Below are positions 1-8,602 of a DNA stretch of 64,000 bases, one piece after another (position 1 is the first letter of the stretch; every line of letters begins with the position of its first letter). Below the pieces are notes generated by a model, which was given only the letters and a program-made list of their open reading frames with translations, did no database searches and was not told the DNA's origin. This DNA is from Rhodoligotrophos sp. CJ14 (GTDB taxonomy: Bacteria > Pseudomonadota > Alphaproteobacteria > Rhizobiales > Im1): the NCBI RefSeq assembly GCF_038811545.1, contig NZ_CP133319.1, forward strand, positions 4,414,001-4,478,000. Reading direction: 5' to 3'. A program made the position numbers and the translations under genes.

Positions 1-246
1 GGATTGATGGCGGGCCTATTGCTCTGTTTCGTGCTGGCCGCGGGCAGTTACGTGACGCCCCAGATACTCGGCTCCGGTCGCGATGCCCTGTTCGGCAATC
101 TCATCTTTGACACCATCATGGGCCAGCTGAACTGGCCGATGGGGGCAACCCTCTCGATGGTCCTTCTCGTTCTTCTCGGTGCCGTGGCGGCCGTCTATAG
201 TCGCTATATGGGATTATCCCGCATCTTCAAAGGGTTGAGCCGATGA
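1..246 (+). CDS. ABC transporter permease, PotB-like, C-terminal part
   Basis: This is the 3' end of a gene that starts before the window; frame 1 is open from the first base to the TGA at 244-246. The visible 81 residues hold the end of an inner-membrane permease: a TPQILGSG stretch typical of the PotB/PotH branch of the spermidine/putrescine (MOET) family, then a last membrane span rich in Leu and Val, then a short basic tail. The stop overlaps the start of the next permease gene (ATGA at 243-246), which implies translational coupling. Partner of the three following genes. The substrate is polyamine-like by family, not proven. Confidence 0.85.
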   Translation, partial: GLMAGLLLCFVLAAGSYVTPQILGSGRDALFGNLIFDTIMGQLNWPMGATLSMVLLVLLGAVAAVYSRYMGLSRIFKGLSR

Positions 247-1061
247 GCCACTCCGCCGACACGAATGCCGGCCCGGGCTGGCAGGCGATCAAGGCGGTCA
301 CCATACTGGTCTATATCTTCATGTTCGCGCCGATCCTGGTCGTCATGATTCTCTCATTCAACGATTCGATGTTCGGCGGCTTTCCCATGACCGGCTTCAG
401 CCTGCGCTGGTATGAGAGGCTCGCCGAGAACGAGGCGGTGCTGCGCGCCTTCCAGACATCCCTGTGGGTCGCGCTCATCACCTCCGTGATCTGCACCGTG
501 CTCGGGATCATGGGTGCCATGGCGTTGGTGCGCTACGACTTTCCCGGCAAGGAATGGGTGAACACTCTGGTGATCGCGCCGGCCCTCGTGCCGGAAACCG
601 TGCTGGGCGTTGGCCTTCTGCTGCTGATCCGCTGGGCGCAGGAGCCACGCACCCTGGGCCTGATGGTGGCGGGCCATATCCTCCTGGCCTTGCCTTATGT
701 GGTTCTTGTGGTGCAGGCTCGGCTGATCGGCATTAAGCGCGTCTATGAGGAGGCGGCTATGTCGCTGGGCGCCAATCGCTTCAACACCTTCCGCGAGATC
801 ACGCTGCCCTTGCTCATGCCGGCGGTGGTGGCGAGCATGCTGCTCGTCTTCACCATCTCCTTCGACAATATAACCGCGAGCATGTTCTGGCGGCCGGCCG
901 GTGTTGAGACCATGCCCACGCAGATCCTGTCGATGCTCAAGATCTCGATCAGTCCGGAAGTCAATGCGCTCGGCACTCTGATGATCGTGATCACCGTTGG
1001 CCTGCCACTTCTGGGAGGGGCACTCGCCCGCATCTTGGCGCGTGGCGCCAAACAGCCATAA
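243..1061 (+). CDS. ABC transporter permease, PotC-like
   Basis: A 272-residue inner-membrane permease, the second channel subunit of the importer. It starts with a membrane span at about residues 14-36 (LVYIFMFAPILVVMILSF), continues with further spans, and carries the EAA loop that contacts the ATPase around residue 170 (EEAAMSLGANRFNTFREITLPLL), with its conserved Gly. Length and motif fit PotC/PotI. It overlaps the preceding permease gene by four bases and lies just ahead of the binding-protein gene, so one transcript is likely. The substrate is probably a polyamine or related amine, inferred from the family only. Confidence 0.88.
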   Translation: MSHSADTNAGPGWQAIKAVTILVYIFMFAPILVVMILSFNDSMFGGFPMTGFSLRWYERLAENEAVLRAFQTSLWVALITSVICTVLGIMGAMALVRYDFPGKEWVNTLVIAPALVPETVLGVGLLLLIRWAQEPRTLGLMVAGHILLALPYVVLVVQARLIGIKRVYEEAAMSLGANRFNTFREITLPLLMPAVVASMLLVFTISFDNITASMFWRPAGVETMPTQILSMLKISISPEVNALGTLMIVITVGLPLLGGALARILARGAKQP

Positions 1062-1085
1062 CGAATGGAACGGAGGGAGCTTGCC

Positions 1086-2228
1086 ATGAAGATGTCGAGG
1101 ACGAAACGGCTGGAGCGGTTGCTGGACCGCTACCGGCACGGTGACTTGGACCGACGCACATTCCTGGGATTGACGGCGGCGGCCGCTGCGACCGTCGGGC
1201 TGTCGGCACGCTGGACCGGACCTGCCTTGGCGGCGGTCCAGTCGGTGCGTTTCGATGGCTGGGGCGGCGTCGTTCAGGAGGCGATCGATAAATACGCCTT
1301 CAAGCCCTATACCGAGAAAACCGGCATCAAGGTGGTGCAGGGCACCTTCGGCGACGAGAACGAGATCATCACCAAGGTGAAGGCATCCTCGCCCGGTGAA
1401 TACCAGATCGTCCATTCCTCGGGCGTTGAGTACTACATCCGCTACGTGCAGGGCGGCTATAATTCAGAGATCAACGAGGCCAACATTCCCAATATGGCGA
1501 ATGTCATGGAAGCGATGATCAAGCCGTTCCGCGACATCACGCCGAAGCTCTCCGCCGTGCCCTATGACTATGGCACGACCGGTATCGCCTATAACACCAA
1601 AGTGATCTCGCCGGAGGAGGCCAAGGAAAAAGGCGTGGCGCTTCTGACGGACCCGCGCTTCAAGGACAAGATCGGCGGCTACGGCAACATGACCAGCCGC
1701 GTCTGGTACGGAGCGCTGGGAACCGGCCAGAATCCGAACGACATCAAGGATATGGACGCTGTTTGGGAGAAGATCAGGGAACAGCGCGACCTGGTGAAGA
1801 AATATTGGAGCTCCGGCGCTGAGCTCATGGACCTCCTGAGCAAGGAAGAGATCGTGGTCACCGATGCCTGGTCGGGCCGCATTGCCGCCCTTCAGCAGCA
1901 GGGTGCGCCGATCGGCTATCTCGATCCGCCCGGCTCCTATGCCTGGATGGAGGACATGCTGGTTCTGAAGGGCTCGCCCATGGCTGAATGCGAAGAGCTC
2001 ATCAACTTCATGCTCGAGCCAGATACCGCCATCGCCGTGGCCGAAGGCCAAAACTATCCGCCCTCGCTCGATCCGACCAAGGTCAAGATGACCGAGAAGA
2101 TCCAGAAGCTGCCGGCCTTCGATCCGACCGGCAAGATGGAGAATCTCACCTTCGCCGATGCCGCCTATTGGGGCGAGCATACCGACGAATGGACCAAGCA
2201 ATGGGACCGCATCGCCAAGGGTGCCTGA
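1086..2228 (+). CDS. Extracellular solute-binding protein, PotD-like, Tat-type signal
   Basis: A 380-residue periplasmic binding protein that delivers substrate to the permeases. I chose the ATG at 1086 over the one at 1065 because GGAGGGA (1072-1078) sits seven bases upstream. The N-terminus has a twin-arginine pattern (DRRTFLGLTA) followed by an Ala-rich hydrophobic stretch ending in GPALAA, so export of the folded protein by Tat is likely. The rest resembles PotD/PotF-type proteins (the SFDGWGG-like opening here reads VRFDGWGGVV). Third gene of the transporter operon. A stable hairpin follows its stop codon. Confidence 0.88.
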   Translation: MKMSRTKRLERLLDRYRHGDLDRRTFLGLTAAAAATVGLSARWTGPALAAVQSVRFDGWGGVVQEAIDKYAFKPYTEKTGIKVVQGTFGDENEIITKVKASSPGEYQIVHSSGVEYYIRYVQGGYNSEINEANIPNMANVMEAMIKPFRDITPKLSAVPYDYGTTGIAYNTKVISPEEAKEKGVALLTDPRFKDKIGGYGNMTSRVWYGALGTGQNPNDIKDMDAVWEKIREQRDLVKKYWSSGAELMDLLSKEEIVVTDAWSGRIAALQQQGAPIGYLDPPGSYAWMEDMLVLKGSPMAECEELINFMLEPDTAIAVAEGQNYPPSLDPTKVKMTEKIQKLPAFDPTGKMENLTFADAAYWGEHTDEWTKQWDRIAKGA

Positions 2229-2235
2229 CACAGCA

Positions 2236-2261
2236 GCCTCCGCCTGTAAACGGGCGGAGGC
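2236..2261 (+). terminator. Intercistronic hairpin between binding-protein and ATPase genes
   Basis: A perfect 9-bp stem (GCCTCCGCC / GGCGGAGGC) closes an 8-base loop, beginning eight bases after the binding-protein stop. No T-run follows, so it is more likely a 3' stabiliser or a partial terminator than a full stop, since the ATPase gene of the same system follows on the same strand. Confidence 0.55.
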
Positions 2262-2310
2262 GACCCACTGACTTCCCCGCACGCAATACAGCAGAGTAGG
2301 TCCGTTCGGA

Positions 2311-3402
2311 ATGTCGCAGATTGCCGTTCAACTGAAAAACGTCACACTCGCCTATGGCGCCTTCGTGGCGATCAAGAACGTCAATCTCACCATCGAAAAG
2401 GGCACCTTCGTCACCTTGCTGGGCCCTTCCGGCTGCGGCAAGACCACTATCTTGCGATCCATCGCCGGTCTTGTGGATCCGACCTCAGGCGAGATCATTG
2501 TGGCTGGGCGGCGGATCAACGACGTTCCGATTCATAAGCGCAACATCGGCCTTGTCTTTCAGAACTATGCGCTCTTTCCGCACAAATCGGTCTTCGACAA
2601 CATTGCCTTCGGCCTGAAATACCGGAAGGTCGGCAAGGCCGAGATCGAGCGCAAGGTGAAACGCGCCCTCGACATGGTGCGCTTGCCTGGCGTCGAGAAG
2701 AAGCTGCCCTCCGAGATGTCCGGTGGCCAGCAGCAGCGCATTGCGCTCGCCCGCGCCATCGTGATCGAGCCGGATGTGTTGCTCTTGGACGAGCCCCTAT
2801 CGGCGCTCGACGCAAATCTGCGCGAGGAGATGCGCACCGAGCTCAAGCTGATCCAGCGGGAAGTGGGCATCACCACCATTTTCGTGACCCACGATCAGGA
2901 AGAGGCCCTCGCTATGTCCGACCGGATCGTGGTCATGAATCATGGCGTGGTCGAGCAGGAGGGAAGGCCCGAAGAGGTTTACCGCAGGCCTGCCTCACGG
3001 TTCGTCGCGAGTTTCCTTGGACAATCGAACCTGCTTGGCGGCCGCGTGCAGATGGTCAATGGCGAGCTCGCTCACGTTCAGATCGACAATGGGCCGCAAC
3101 TTGCGGTGAGCGCGCCGCCTGGCCTGCAGCAAGGCGCTCCGGTTACTGTCGTGGTCCGCGCCCAGCGCGTGAAGGTTGGTCAGGTCAATGGCGCAACCGA
3201 CAATCGGATAGAGGGCAAGATCCTCACCACCTCCTATCTCGGCGGCACCGCCTCTTATTTCGTCGATGCCAACGGGGTGACCCTTCAGGCCAACAATGCC
3301 ATCGAGGACAAGGTCTATCGCGAGGGTGATCCCGTCACTCTCGCCATCGCACCGCAGGATTGCGTGTTGCTGGATGAGCAGGGACAGCGGATCGGCGGCT
3401 GA
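2311..3402 (+). CDS. ABC transporter ATP-binding protein, PotA-like
   Basis: A 363-residue cytoplasmic ATPase that powers the importer. Walker A is GPSGCGKTT (about residues 38-46), the signature is MSGGQQQR (about 137), Walker B is VLLLDEPLSALD (about 156) and the switch His is in FVTHDQEEA. A C-terminal part of about 120 residues matches the TOBE regulatory domain of PotA/CysA/UgpC-type ATPases. It is separated from the binding-protein gene by 82 bases containing a hairpin, which may keep ATPase expression below that of the binding protein. Order permease-permease-binding protein-ATPase supports a complete importer. Confidence 0.92.
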   Translation: MSQIAVQLKNVTLAYGAFVAIKNVNLTIEKGTFVTLLGPSGCGKTTILRSIAGLVDPTSGEIIVAGRRINDVPIHKRNIGLVFQNYALFPHKSVFDNIAFGLKYRKVGKAEIERKVKRALDMVRLPGVEKKLPSEMSGGQQQRIALARAIVIEPDVLLLDEPLSALDANLREEMRTELKLIQREVGITTIFVTHDQEEALAMSDRIVVMNHGVVEQEGRPEEVYRRPASRFVASFLGQSNLLGGRVQMVNGELAHVQIDNGPQLAVSAPPGLQQGAPVTVVVRAQRVKVGQVNGATDNRIEGKILTTSYLGGTASYFVDANGVTLQANNAIEDKVYREGDPVTLAIAPQDCVLLDEQGQRIGG

Positions 3403-3403
3403 T

Positions 3404-3453
3404 TAGAGCATTGCCGAGCGAAGGGGAGACCGGTTGGCGTGAAGAAAACGCGA
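3404..3453. repeat. Interspersed repeat, copy A
   Basis: Fifty bases matching 43841-43890 at 42 of 50 positions by my count, with the shared core ACCGGTT-GCGTGAAGAAAA. Elements with this core are frequent between genes in Hyphomicrobiales genomes (general knowledge, not searched). This copy starts two bases after the stop of the ATPase gene, between convergent genes. Confidence 0.65.
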
Positions 3454-3496
3454 TGCTGGCTGGGAGCCGAGCATCCAGAACCACATCTCTCCTCAT

Positions 3497-4249
3497 TCAG
3501 AAATGGGCAAGGAAGCCGCCATCGACCGCCAGCACATGGCCGGTGATATAGGAGGCGGCAGGCGAGGCCAGAAAGACCACGGCCCCCGCCACTTCGTGAG
3601 GTTGCCCCCAGCGGCCCAAGGATGTCCGCCGGCTCAGCCACTCCGTGATCGTAGCATCAGCCACCATCTCCGCATTGGCTTCCGTGGCGAAGAACCCGGG
3701 GGCGACCGCATTGACTGTGATGCCGCGCGGCCCAAACTCCGCCGCGAGCGCCCGGGTCAGACCATCGAGCCCGCTTTTGGCTGCGGTATAGGCCGCATCT
3801 CCTGACCGGGCGATCTGGCCGGCAATCGAGGTGATGTTGATGATCCGGCCACCGGGCCGCATGTCTTGCGCCACACGCCGCGAAAGATGCAATGGGGCGA
3901 TGAGGTCAACCTCGAGGAGCTCGCGTACGTTCTGAAGATCGAAGCTCTCGACTGCCCGCCGATCCCGTATTCCTGCATTATTGACCAGGATTTGCACCGG
4001 GCCGAGCTCTGCCCCGATCTCAGCCAAAGCCCGGTCAATGGCAGCGGAATCCGTCAGGTCGAACAGGACCGGAGAGGCGTTCCCGCCATTGCCTCGGATT
4101 TCAGCGATGAGTTCCGTAAGCGGCCCGGCCTGCCGCCCATGCACCAGCACATGAGCGCCGGCCTCGCCGAGCGCCATTGCGATCGCCCGGCCGATGCCAC
4201 GGCCCGCCCCGGTCACCAAGGCAAGTTGTCCCGCAAGTAGACCTGTCAT
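3497..4249 (-). CDS. SDR family oxidoreductase (FabG-like)
   Basis: A 250-residue short-chain dehydrogenase/reductase. It shows the NAD(P) motif TGAGRGIG (about residues 14-21), NNAG (about 90), the catalytic Ser in INITSIAG and the YTAAK active-site pair. The end (YITGHVLAVDGG) is the usual SDR C-terminus. It resembles 3-oxoacyl-ACP reductases but sits away from the fab cluster, six bases after der on the same strand, so it is probably co-transcribed with der. The substrate cannot be told from the sequence. Confidence 0.85.
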   Translation of the reverse strand: MTGLLAGQLALVTGAGRGIGRAIAMALGEAGAHVLVHGRQAGPLTELIAEIRGNGGNASPVLFDLTDSAAIDRALAEIGAELGPVQILVNNAGIRDRRAVESFDLQNVRELLEVDLIAPLHLSRRVAQDMRPGGRIINITSIAGQIARSGDAAYTAAKSGLDGLTRALAAEFGPRGITVNAVAPGFFATEANAEMVADATITEWLSRRTSLGRWGQPHEVAGAVVFLASPAASYITGHVLAVDGGFLAHF

Positions 4250-4255
4250 CGCCCC

Positions 4256-5656
4256 TCAGACATAAGGATTGTCGCCCTTGCGGTAATGCAGCCGGATCGG
4301 CGTGCCCGCGAGCCCGAACGCATCGCGCAGCCCATTGACGAGATAGCGCGTGTAGGAGTCGGGCAGATGCTCCGGCATTGAGCAGAACACCACGAAGGTG
4401 GGCGGCCGCGCCTTGACCTGGGTCATATAACGCAGCTTGATCCGTCTGCCGCTCGGTGCGGGCGGCGGATGGCGGTCGACCATATCCGTGAGCCAGCGAT
4501 TGAGCCGCGCCGTGGACAACCGCGTCTGCCACACCTCATACGCCTTGAGCGCGGCGGCCATCAGCCGATCAATGCCTTGCCCGCTGCGGCCCGAGACCGG
4601 CACCAGCGCAACGCCTCTCACCTGCGGCAGCAGACGCTCGACCGCCTCTTCCAATGCGGCCAGCGTCGCCTTGGGATCTGTCACCGCATCCCATTTATTG
4701 GCGGCAATGACCAGCGCCCGGCCTTCCCGCGCCACGAGATCGATAATATGCAGGTCTTGCTTCTCGAAAATGAGATTGGGGTCCGACCTCTGCGCCTCAG
4801 CCAGCGCTGCATCGATCATCACCACGACGACTTCGGCGAATTTGACCGCGCGCAAGGCATCTGCGACCGAAAGCTTTTCGAGCTTGTTCTCGACCCGCGA
4901 TCGCCGCCTAAGGCCGGCCGTGTCGAACAGCCTAATGGGCTTATCGCGCCATTGCCACTCGACCGCAATGGAATCGCGCGTGATGCCGGCCTCAGGCCCC
5001 GTGAGCAGGCGTTCTTCTCCGAGGATCGCATTGATCAGGGTGGATTTGCCCACATTGGGCCGGCCGGTCACGGCAAGCCGCAAAGGCCCGTGATCGTCCT
5101 CTTCGGTGCTGGCCTCTTGGTTGTCATCCGCGCCCGCTTCCGCTGAATCGCGTTTTGCGAGTGCGCCGGCCATCTCCGATAGGGCACCGTAGAGGTCCGA
5201 TGTGCCGGTGCCGTGCTCGGCCGACAACGCGATCGGCTCGCCAAGCCCCAGCGTGAAGGCATCATAAAGCCCTGCTTCGCCCTGAGAGCCTTCTGCCTTA
5301 TTGGCAATCAGCAGCACCGGCTTGCCCGCGCGCCGCAGGAGATCGGCGAAATGCTGGTCATGCGGTGTGACGCCGGCTCTGGCATCGATCATGAAAAGGC
5401 AGATATCCGCCTCATCGATGGCGGCTTCCGTCTGTCGGCGCATACGGCCTTCCAGCGACTCATCCGGCGCCTCATCGAGCCCCGCGGTGTCGATCACGGT
5501 AAAGCGCAGATCACCGAGGCTAGCCTCGCCCGCCCGCCGGTCGCGCGTGACCCCGGGCTGGTCATCGACCAGTGCGAGCCGTTTGCCCACCAGCCTGTTG
5601 AACAGGGTGGACTTGCCCACATTGGGGCGGCCGATTATGGCAACGGTGAATGTCAT
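4256..5656 (-). CDS. der: Ribosome biogenesis GTPase Der (EngA)
   Basis: A 466-residue double GTPase needed for 50S subunit maturation. Two GTP-binding domains are visible. The first has [13 protein letters not shown] near the N-terminus, DTAGLDE and NKAE; the second, from about residue 195, has [21 protein letters not shown] and NKWD. A C-terminal KH-like domain follows, ending near [10 protein letters not shown]. An acidic linker of about 20 residues joins the two G domains, longer than in Escherichia coli. It lies directly after bamB, as in the conserved yfgM-bamB-der arrangement, linking ribosome and outer-membrane assembly genes. Confidence 0.95.
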   Translation of the reverse strand: MTFTVAIIGRPNVGKSTLFNRLVGKRLALVDDQPGVTRDRRAGEASLGDLRFTVIDTAGLDEAPDESLEGRMRRQTEAAIDEADICLFMIDARAGVTPHDQHFADLLRRAGKPVLLIANKAEGSQGEAGLYDAFTLGLGEPIALSAEHGTGTSDLYGALSEMAGALAKRDSAEAGADDNQEASTEEDDHGPLRLAVTGRPNVGKSTLINAILGEERLLTGPEAGITRDSIAVEWQWRDKPIRLFDTAGLRRRSRVENKLEKLSVADALRAVKFAEVVVVMIDAALAEAQRSDPNLIFEKQDLHIIDLVAREGRALVIAANKWDAVTDPKATLAALEEAVERLLPQVRGVALVPVSGRSGQGIDRLMAAALKAYEVWQTRLSTARLNRWLTDMVDRHPPPAPSGRRIKLRYMTQVKARPPTFVVFCSMPEHLPDSYTRYLVNGLRDAFGLAGTPIRLHYRKGDNPYV

Positions 5657-5701
5657 GATGGCCCCGTTGCGCCGAAAAGCCCAAACTGTCGCGGTTGGCG
5701 C

Positions 5702-7057
5702 TCAGCGCATCGCGATGAGCGTGCCGTCATCTGCCAATATATAGAGAGTATTATTAGCGATGACTGGAGGAATATAGACCGGCCGCTCCAGTGCGATCTG
5801 GTTGATGACCTGCCCATTCTCCGGGTTCGCGAAAATCACAGCACCCGTGGATGACACCGCGATCAGACGGCCGCCGCCCATGACAGGCCCGGCCCAACGC
5901 TGCCCGCTGGGCAGGCTTGCCGACCATCTCACATGGCCATTGCTGCGAGACAGTGCCACCAACAGATTTCTGTTGGAAACGACGAAGACCGTGTCACCCG
6001 CAACCCAGGGCGTCTGCGTGCCCGAAAGGTCTTGCGTCCATTGCCGCGTCCCATCGCTGAGCGAGAACGCGCCCATCCGGCCCGCATGCGAGATGGCGAG
6101 AACTTGGTTGCCTTCAATGACCGGCCGGCCCCCGATATTGTTGAGCGAAGCAGTCGAGCTGAGGCCCGTCAGAGTGGTCAGCGCGTCACCCCATTTCGGA
6201 ATACCGTCGCTCTCCCTGAATGCGATGAGTTCGCCGGACGTATAGGGTGCGACCACCGTGTCATTGGCAACCGCCGGGCTCGTATTGGAGATGACCGCGG
6301 CCTGCTCGCCAACCCCCTCGAAACGCCAGACTTCGGCGCCATTCTCGGTCGAGAAGGCGAAGACCTGGTTATTCACATTGACCGCGAAGACGCGCCCGTT
6401 CACCACGGTCGGCGCGGCGCGCACCGGCACCGCTACGCTCTTGCGCCAAATGACAGCGCCATTGGACGAATCGATCGCGATGACCTCGCCGAGCCCGGTC
6501 GTCGCAAAGATGCGACGGCCATCCGAGGCGAGGCCGCCGCCAAAGGCGCCCTCTGCGCTCCGGCCTTGCGGAACGAGCGATGTTGTCCAGACCCGGCCGC
6601 CGGAGGACGCATCGAAGGCCGAAAGGGTCGCGCGCGTATCCAGCGCATAGACGCGCCCGCCGACCACGATGGGCGGCGCGCTCAGGGCACCATCGCGGTC
6701 CGAACCTTCGCCGATCGATGTGGACCATGCCACGGCCAGATTACCGCCGAGCGAGAGGTTCTGATAAGCATTTGTGGGCAGTCCGCCTGGCTGAGCCCAA
6801 TTTGCATTGGTCTGGGCTGCAGGAACCCTGATCGGCGCGGAGGCGACCGACGGATCAGGGGTCAGGGCGCCGCGATCCGGCACCACCGCCTCGCGCTTGC
6901 CGGGCAAGACGGTCTCGTCATTCCCGGCACCGAACATGCTCTTGACCGACGAGCATCCCGACAGCACGAGCAGCGGCAGAACCACGCCGGTCAGGAGCAA
7001 GCGCCGACGGGTGGGCACGGCTGAACTGGCGGGGTTTCGTGTGTTGGATCGGTGCAT
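5702..7057 (-). CDS. bamB: Outer membrane assembly lipoprotein BamB-like (PQQ-like beta-propeller)
   Basis: A 451-residue predicted lipoprotein. The signal peptide (TRRRLLLTGVVLPLLVLSGC) ends in a lipobox whose Cys, about residue 35, would be acylated. The remainder has repeated blades with the pattern ALD..G...W (for example AIDSSNGAVIWRK, AFSTENGAEVWRF, ALSRSNGHVRWSA), typical of PQQ-like beta-propellers. In BamB this propeller scaffolds the BAM complex that folds outer-membrane proteins. The position between a YfgM-like gene and der supports BamB rather than a quinoprotein dehydrogenase, for which it is also too short. Confidence 0.88.
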   Translation of the reverse strand: MHRSNTRNPASSAVPTRRRLLLTGVVLPLLVLSGCSSVKSMFGAGNDETVLPGKREAVVPDRGALTPDPSVASAPIRVPAAQTNANWAQPGGLPTNAYQNLSLGGNLAVAWSTSIGEGSDRDGALSAPPIVVGGRVYALDTRATLSAFDASSGGRVWTTSLVPQGRSAEGAFGGGLASDGRRIFATTGLGEVIAIDSSNGAVIWRKSVAVPVRAAPTVVNGRVFAVNVNNQVFAFSTENGAEVWRFEGVGEQAAVISNTSPAVANDTVVAPYTSGELIAFRESDGIPKWGDALTTLTGLSSTASLNNIGGRPVIEGNQVLAISHAGRMGAFSLSDGTRQWTQDLSGTQTPWVAGDTVFVVSNRNLLVALSRSNGHVRWSASLPSGQRWAGPVMGGGRLIAVSSTGAVIFANPENGQVINQIALERPVYIPPVIANNTLYILADDGTLIAMR

Positions 7058-7068
7058 GCCTGCTTCCG

Positions 7069-7932
7069 TTACTCTGAACTGGAGTTGGAATTCCCGGCCG
7101 GAGCCGATGACGTATTGCTCTCGCCGTCCGCGGCCGGAGCCTGAGGAGCAGCCGCGCCCGAATTCGGCGCAGCAGCCTCTGGGGCAGCCGGGGCTGCAGG
7201 GGCTTGTGAATGATTGGCGGCTGGGGTCTCGCTGGCACCACCAGCGGGCGCTTGCGAGCTTGTTGCGCTTTTCGCGGCCATGGCCGCTGTGACCAATGCG
7301 GAGACGATCTGCGCTCTCTGCCTGGAGCCCATCGAGGCGCGCGGATCGCCCATGATTTCGCTGAGCAGGCTATTGGCGGTTTCGAGATCGCCTGTGCGAT
7401 AGGCGGCGAGCGCAACGATCTCTCGCGCCGCATTCCGCCAGGGATTGCCCTCGGCAATGAGCGACCCAACCCGCTGCTTCAAGTCGTCCGGCGTGGCCGT
7501 ATCCACAAGCAGGAAGCCGGCGCGGATGCGCGCCAGATCGCGCAGGGCAGGGGGCGCGTTTTCGTCTGCCGCAATACCGTCATAAGCGGCAACCGCGCCC
7601 GGAATGTCATTGCGTGATGCTTTGAGCGCTGCCTCTTGCAGGATCGCAAGCGTCTTTGGCCCTTCGCGGCTGCTCTCTGCAAGCTTGGCGAAAGCGGCCT
7701 GCGCCTCCTCCATCTTGCCCTGATCTGCCAGCTCCATGGCCTCGACATATTGCTGGCCGGCGGTAAGCGCCTGTTGGCGCTCGTAATATTGCCACAGCTT
7801 GTAGCCTCCGACGCCCAGGATGACCACGAAGCACAGGCCAAGGATATAGACGCCGAAGCGATCCCAGAGCCGCTTGATCTGTTCCTTGCGGACTTCTTCT
7901 TCGACTTCGCGGATCAGCGACTCTTCACTCAA
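7069..7932 (-). CDS. Membrane-anchored TPR protein, YfgM-like
   Basis: A 287-residue protein with a short cytoplasmic N-terminus rich in charged residues (residues 1-26), one membrane span (about 27-49, VYILGLCFVVILGVGGY), a periplasmic helical part with TPR-like helices (about 50-205), and a tail of about 60 residues made mostly of Ala, Pro, Ser and Gly. This layout and the position before bamB match YfgM, which in Escherichia coli associates with the SecYEG translocon and the periplasmic chaperone network. The low-complexity tail is an unusual addition. Overlap of function with Escherichia coli YfgM is inferred from layout and neighbours. Confidence 0.78.
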   Translation of the reverse strand: MSEESLIREVEEEVRKEQIKRLWDRFGVYILGLCFVVILGVGGYKLWQYYERQQALTAGQQYVEAMELADQGKMEEAQAAFAKLAESSREGPKTLAILQEAALKASRNDIPGAVAAYDGIAADENAPPALRDLARIRAGFLLVDTATPDDLKQRVGSLIAEGNPWRNAAREIVALAAYRTGDLETANSLLSEIMGDPRASMGSRQRAQIVSALVTAAMAAKSATSSQAPAGGASETPAANHSQAPAAPAAPEAAAPNSGAAAPQAPAADGESNTSSAPAGNSNSSSE

Positions 7933-8104
7933 CGAGCATCCCCTTTCACGGCCGGCTGCACAAATTTCGGATGAACCGATTCGTCGGTGCCGTTCTTAAC
8001 AGCCCGCGAGGCGCGTAAACTACATGGGTGACCGAATGAAGGCAATGTGCCCCAGCGGCATTGATTGCCCGCGTCACCAGCGTGATTTGGTCGCCAGATT
8101 GGCG

Positions 8105-8527
8105 CTAGGCGTCGGAGGAGGGCCGCCTCCCCACCTTCCCATTATGGCCGGCAAGCTCGTCCAGAATGGCGCAATCCCTGCGATCATCTCCCGGGCAGGC
8201 GGCGATAAGGCGCCCCAATTCGCGGCGCATCTCTTGCAGATCCGCGATACGACGGTCGATTTCCGTCACGTGATGCTCGGCAATCGCGCGCACCTCCGCG
8301 CTTCGCCGCTGCGTATCGTCTTGCAGCGAGGTGAGCATGCGGCAATCCTCGATGGAAAACCCGAGGGCCCTTGCCCGTTGCAGGAATTTGAGACGCTCGA
8401 CCTCGCGCGTCCCGTAGCTGCGATAGCCATTGGCCAGCCGCGACGGGGAAATGAGCCCGATCTCTTCATAATAGCGGATGGTTTTTGCCGGAAGGCCGCT
8501 GGCCTGGGCTGCTTGCGATATGTTCAT
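8105..8527 (-). CDS. cueR: MerR-family copper-responsive regulator, CueR-type
   Basis: A 140-residue regulator. The start at 8527 gives the canonical MerR N-terminus (MNISQAAQASGLPAKTIRYY) with its winged helix-turn-helix; longer readings have no family support. A dimerisation helix follows, then the metal-binding loop with Cys111 and Cys119 separated by seven residues (CPGDDRRDC). This is the spacing and context of CueR, which binds Cu(I), Ag(I) or Au(I) with two Cys ligands and activates copper export genes by twisting the promoter. No copper ATPase or chaperone gene is beside it, so its targets are elsewhere. It is divergent from the next gene. Confidence 0.85.
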   Translation of the reverse strand: MNISQAAQASGLPAKTIRYYEEIGLISPSRLANGYRSYGTREVERLKFLQRARALGFSIEDCRMLTSLQDDTQRRSAEVRAIAEHHVTEIDRRIADLQEMRRELGRLIAACPGDDRRDCAILDELAGHNGKVGRRPSSDA

Positions 8528-8602
8528 GGCACCTGGTGCTGTCCCATTTGCCCCGAATATGGTTCTGCTAAGCGAGAGATTACAGACGTCGTGAGTTTGA
8601 TC

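Noticed and set aside
354-1415. A 353-codon minus-strand frame across the PotC-like and binding-protein genes
   Set aside because: Shadow of two well-supported genes; composition rich in His and Arg as expected for antisense reading.
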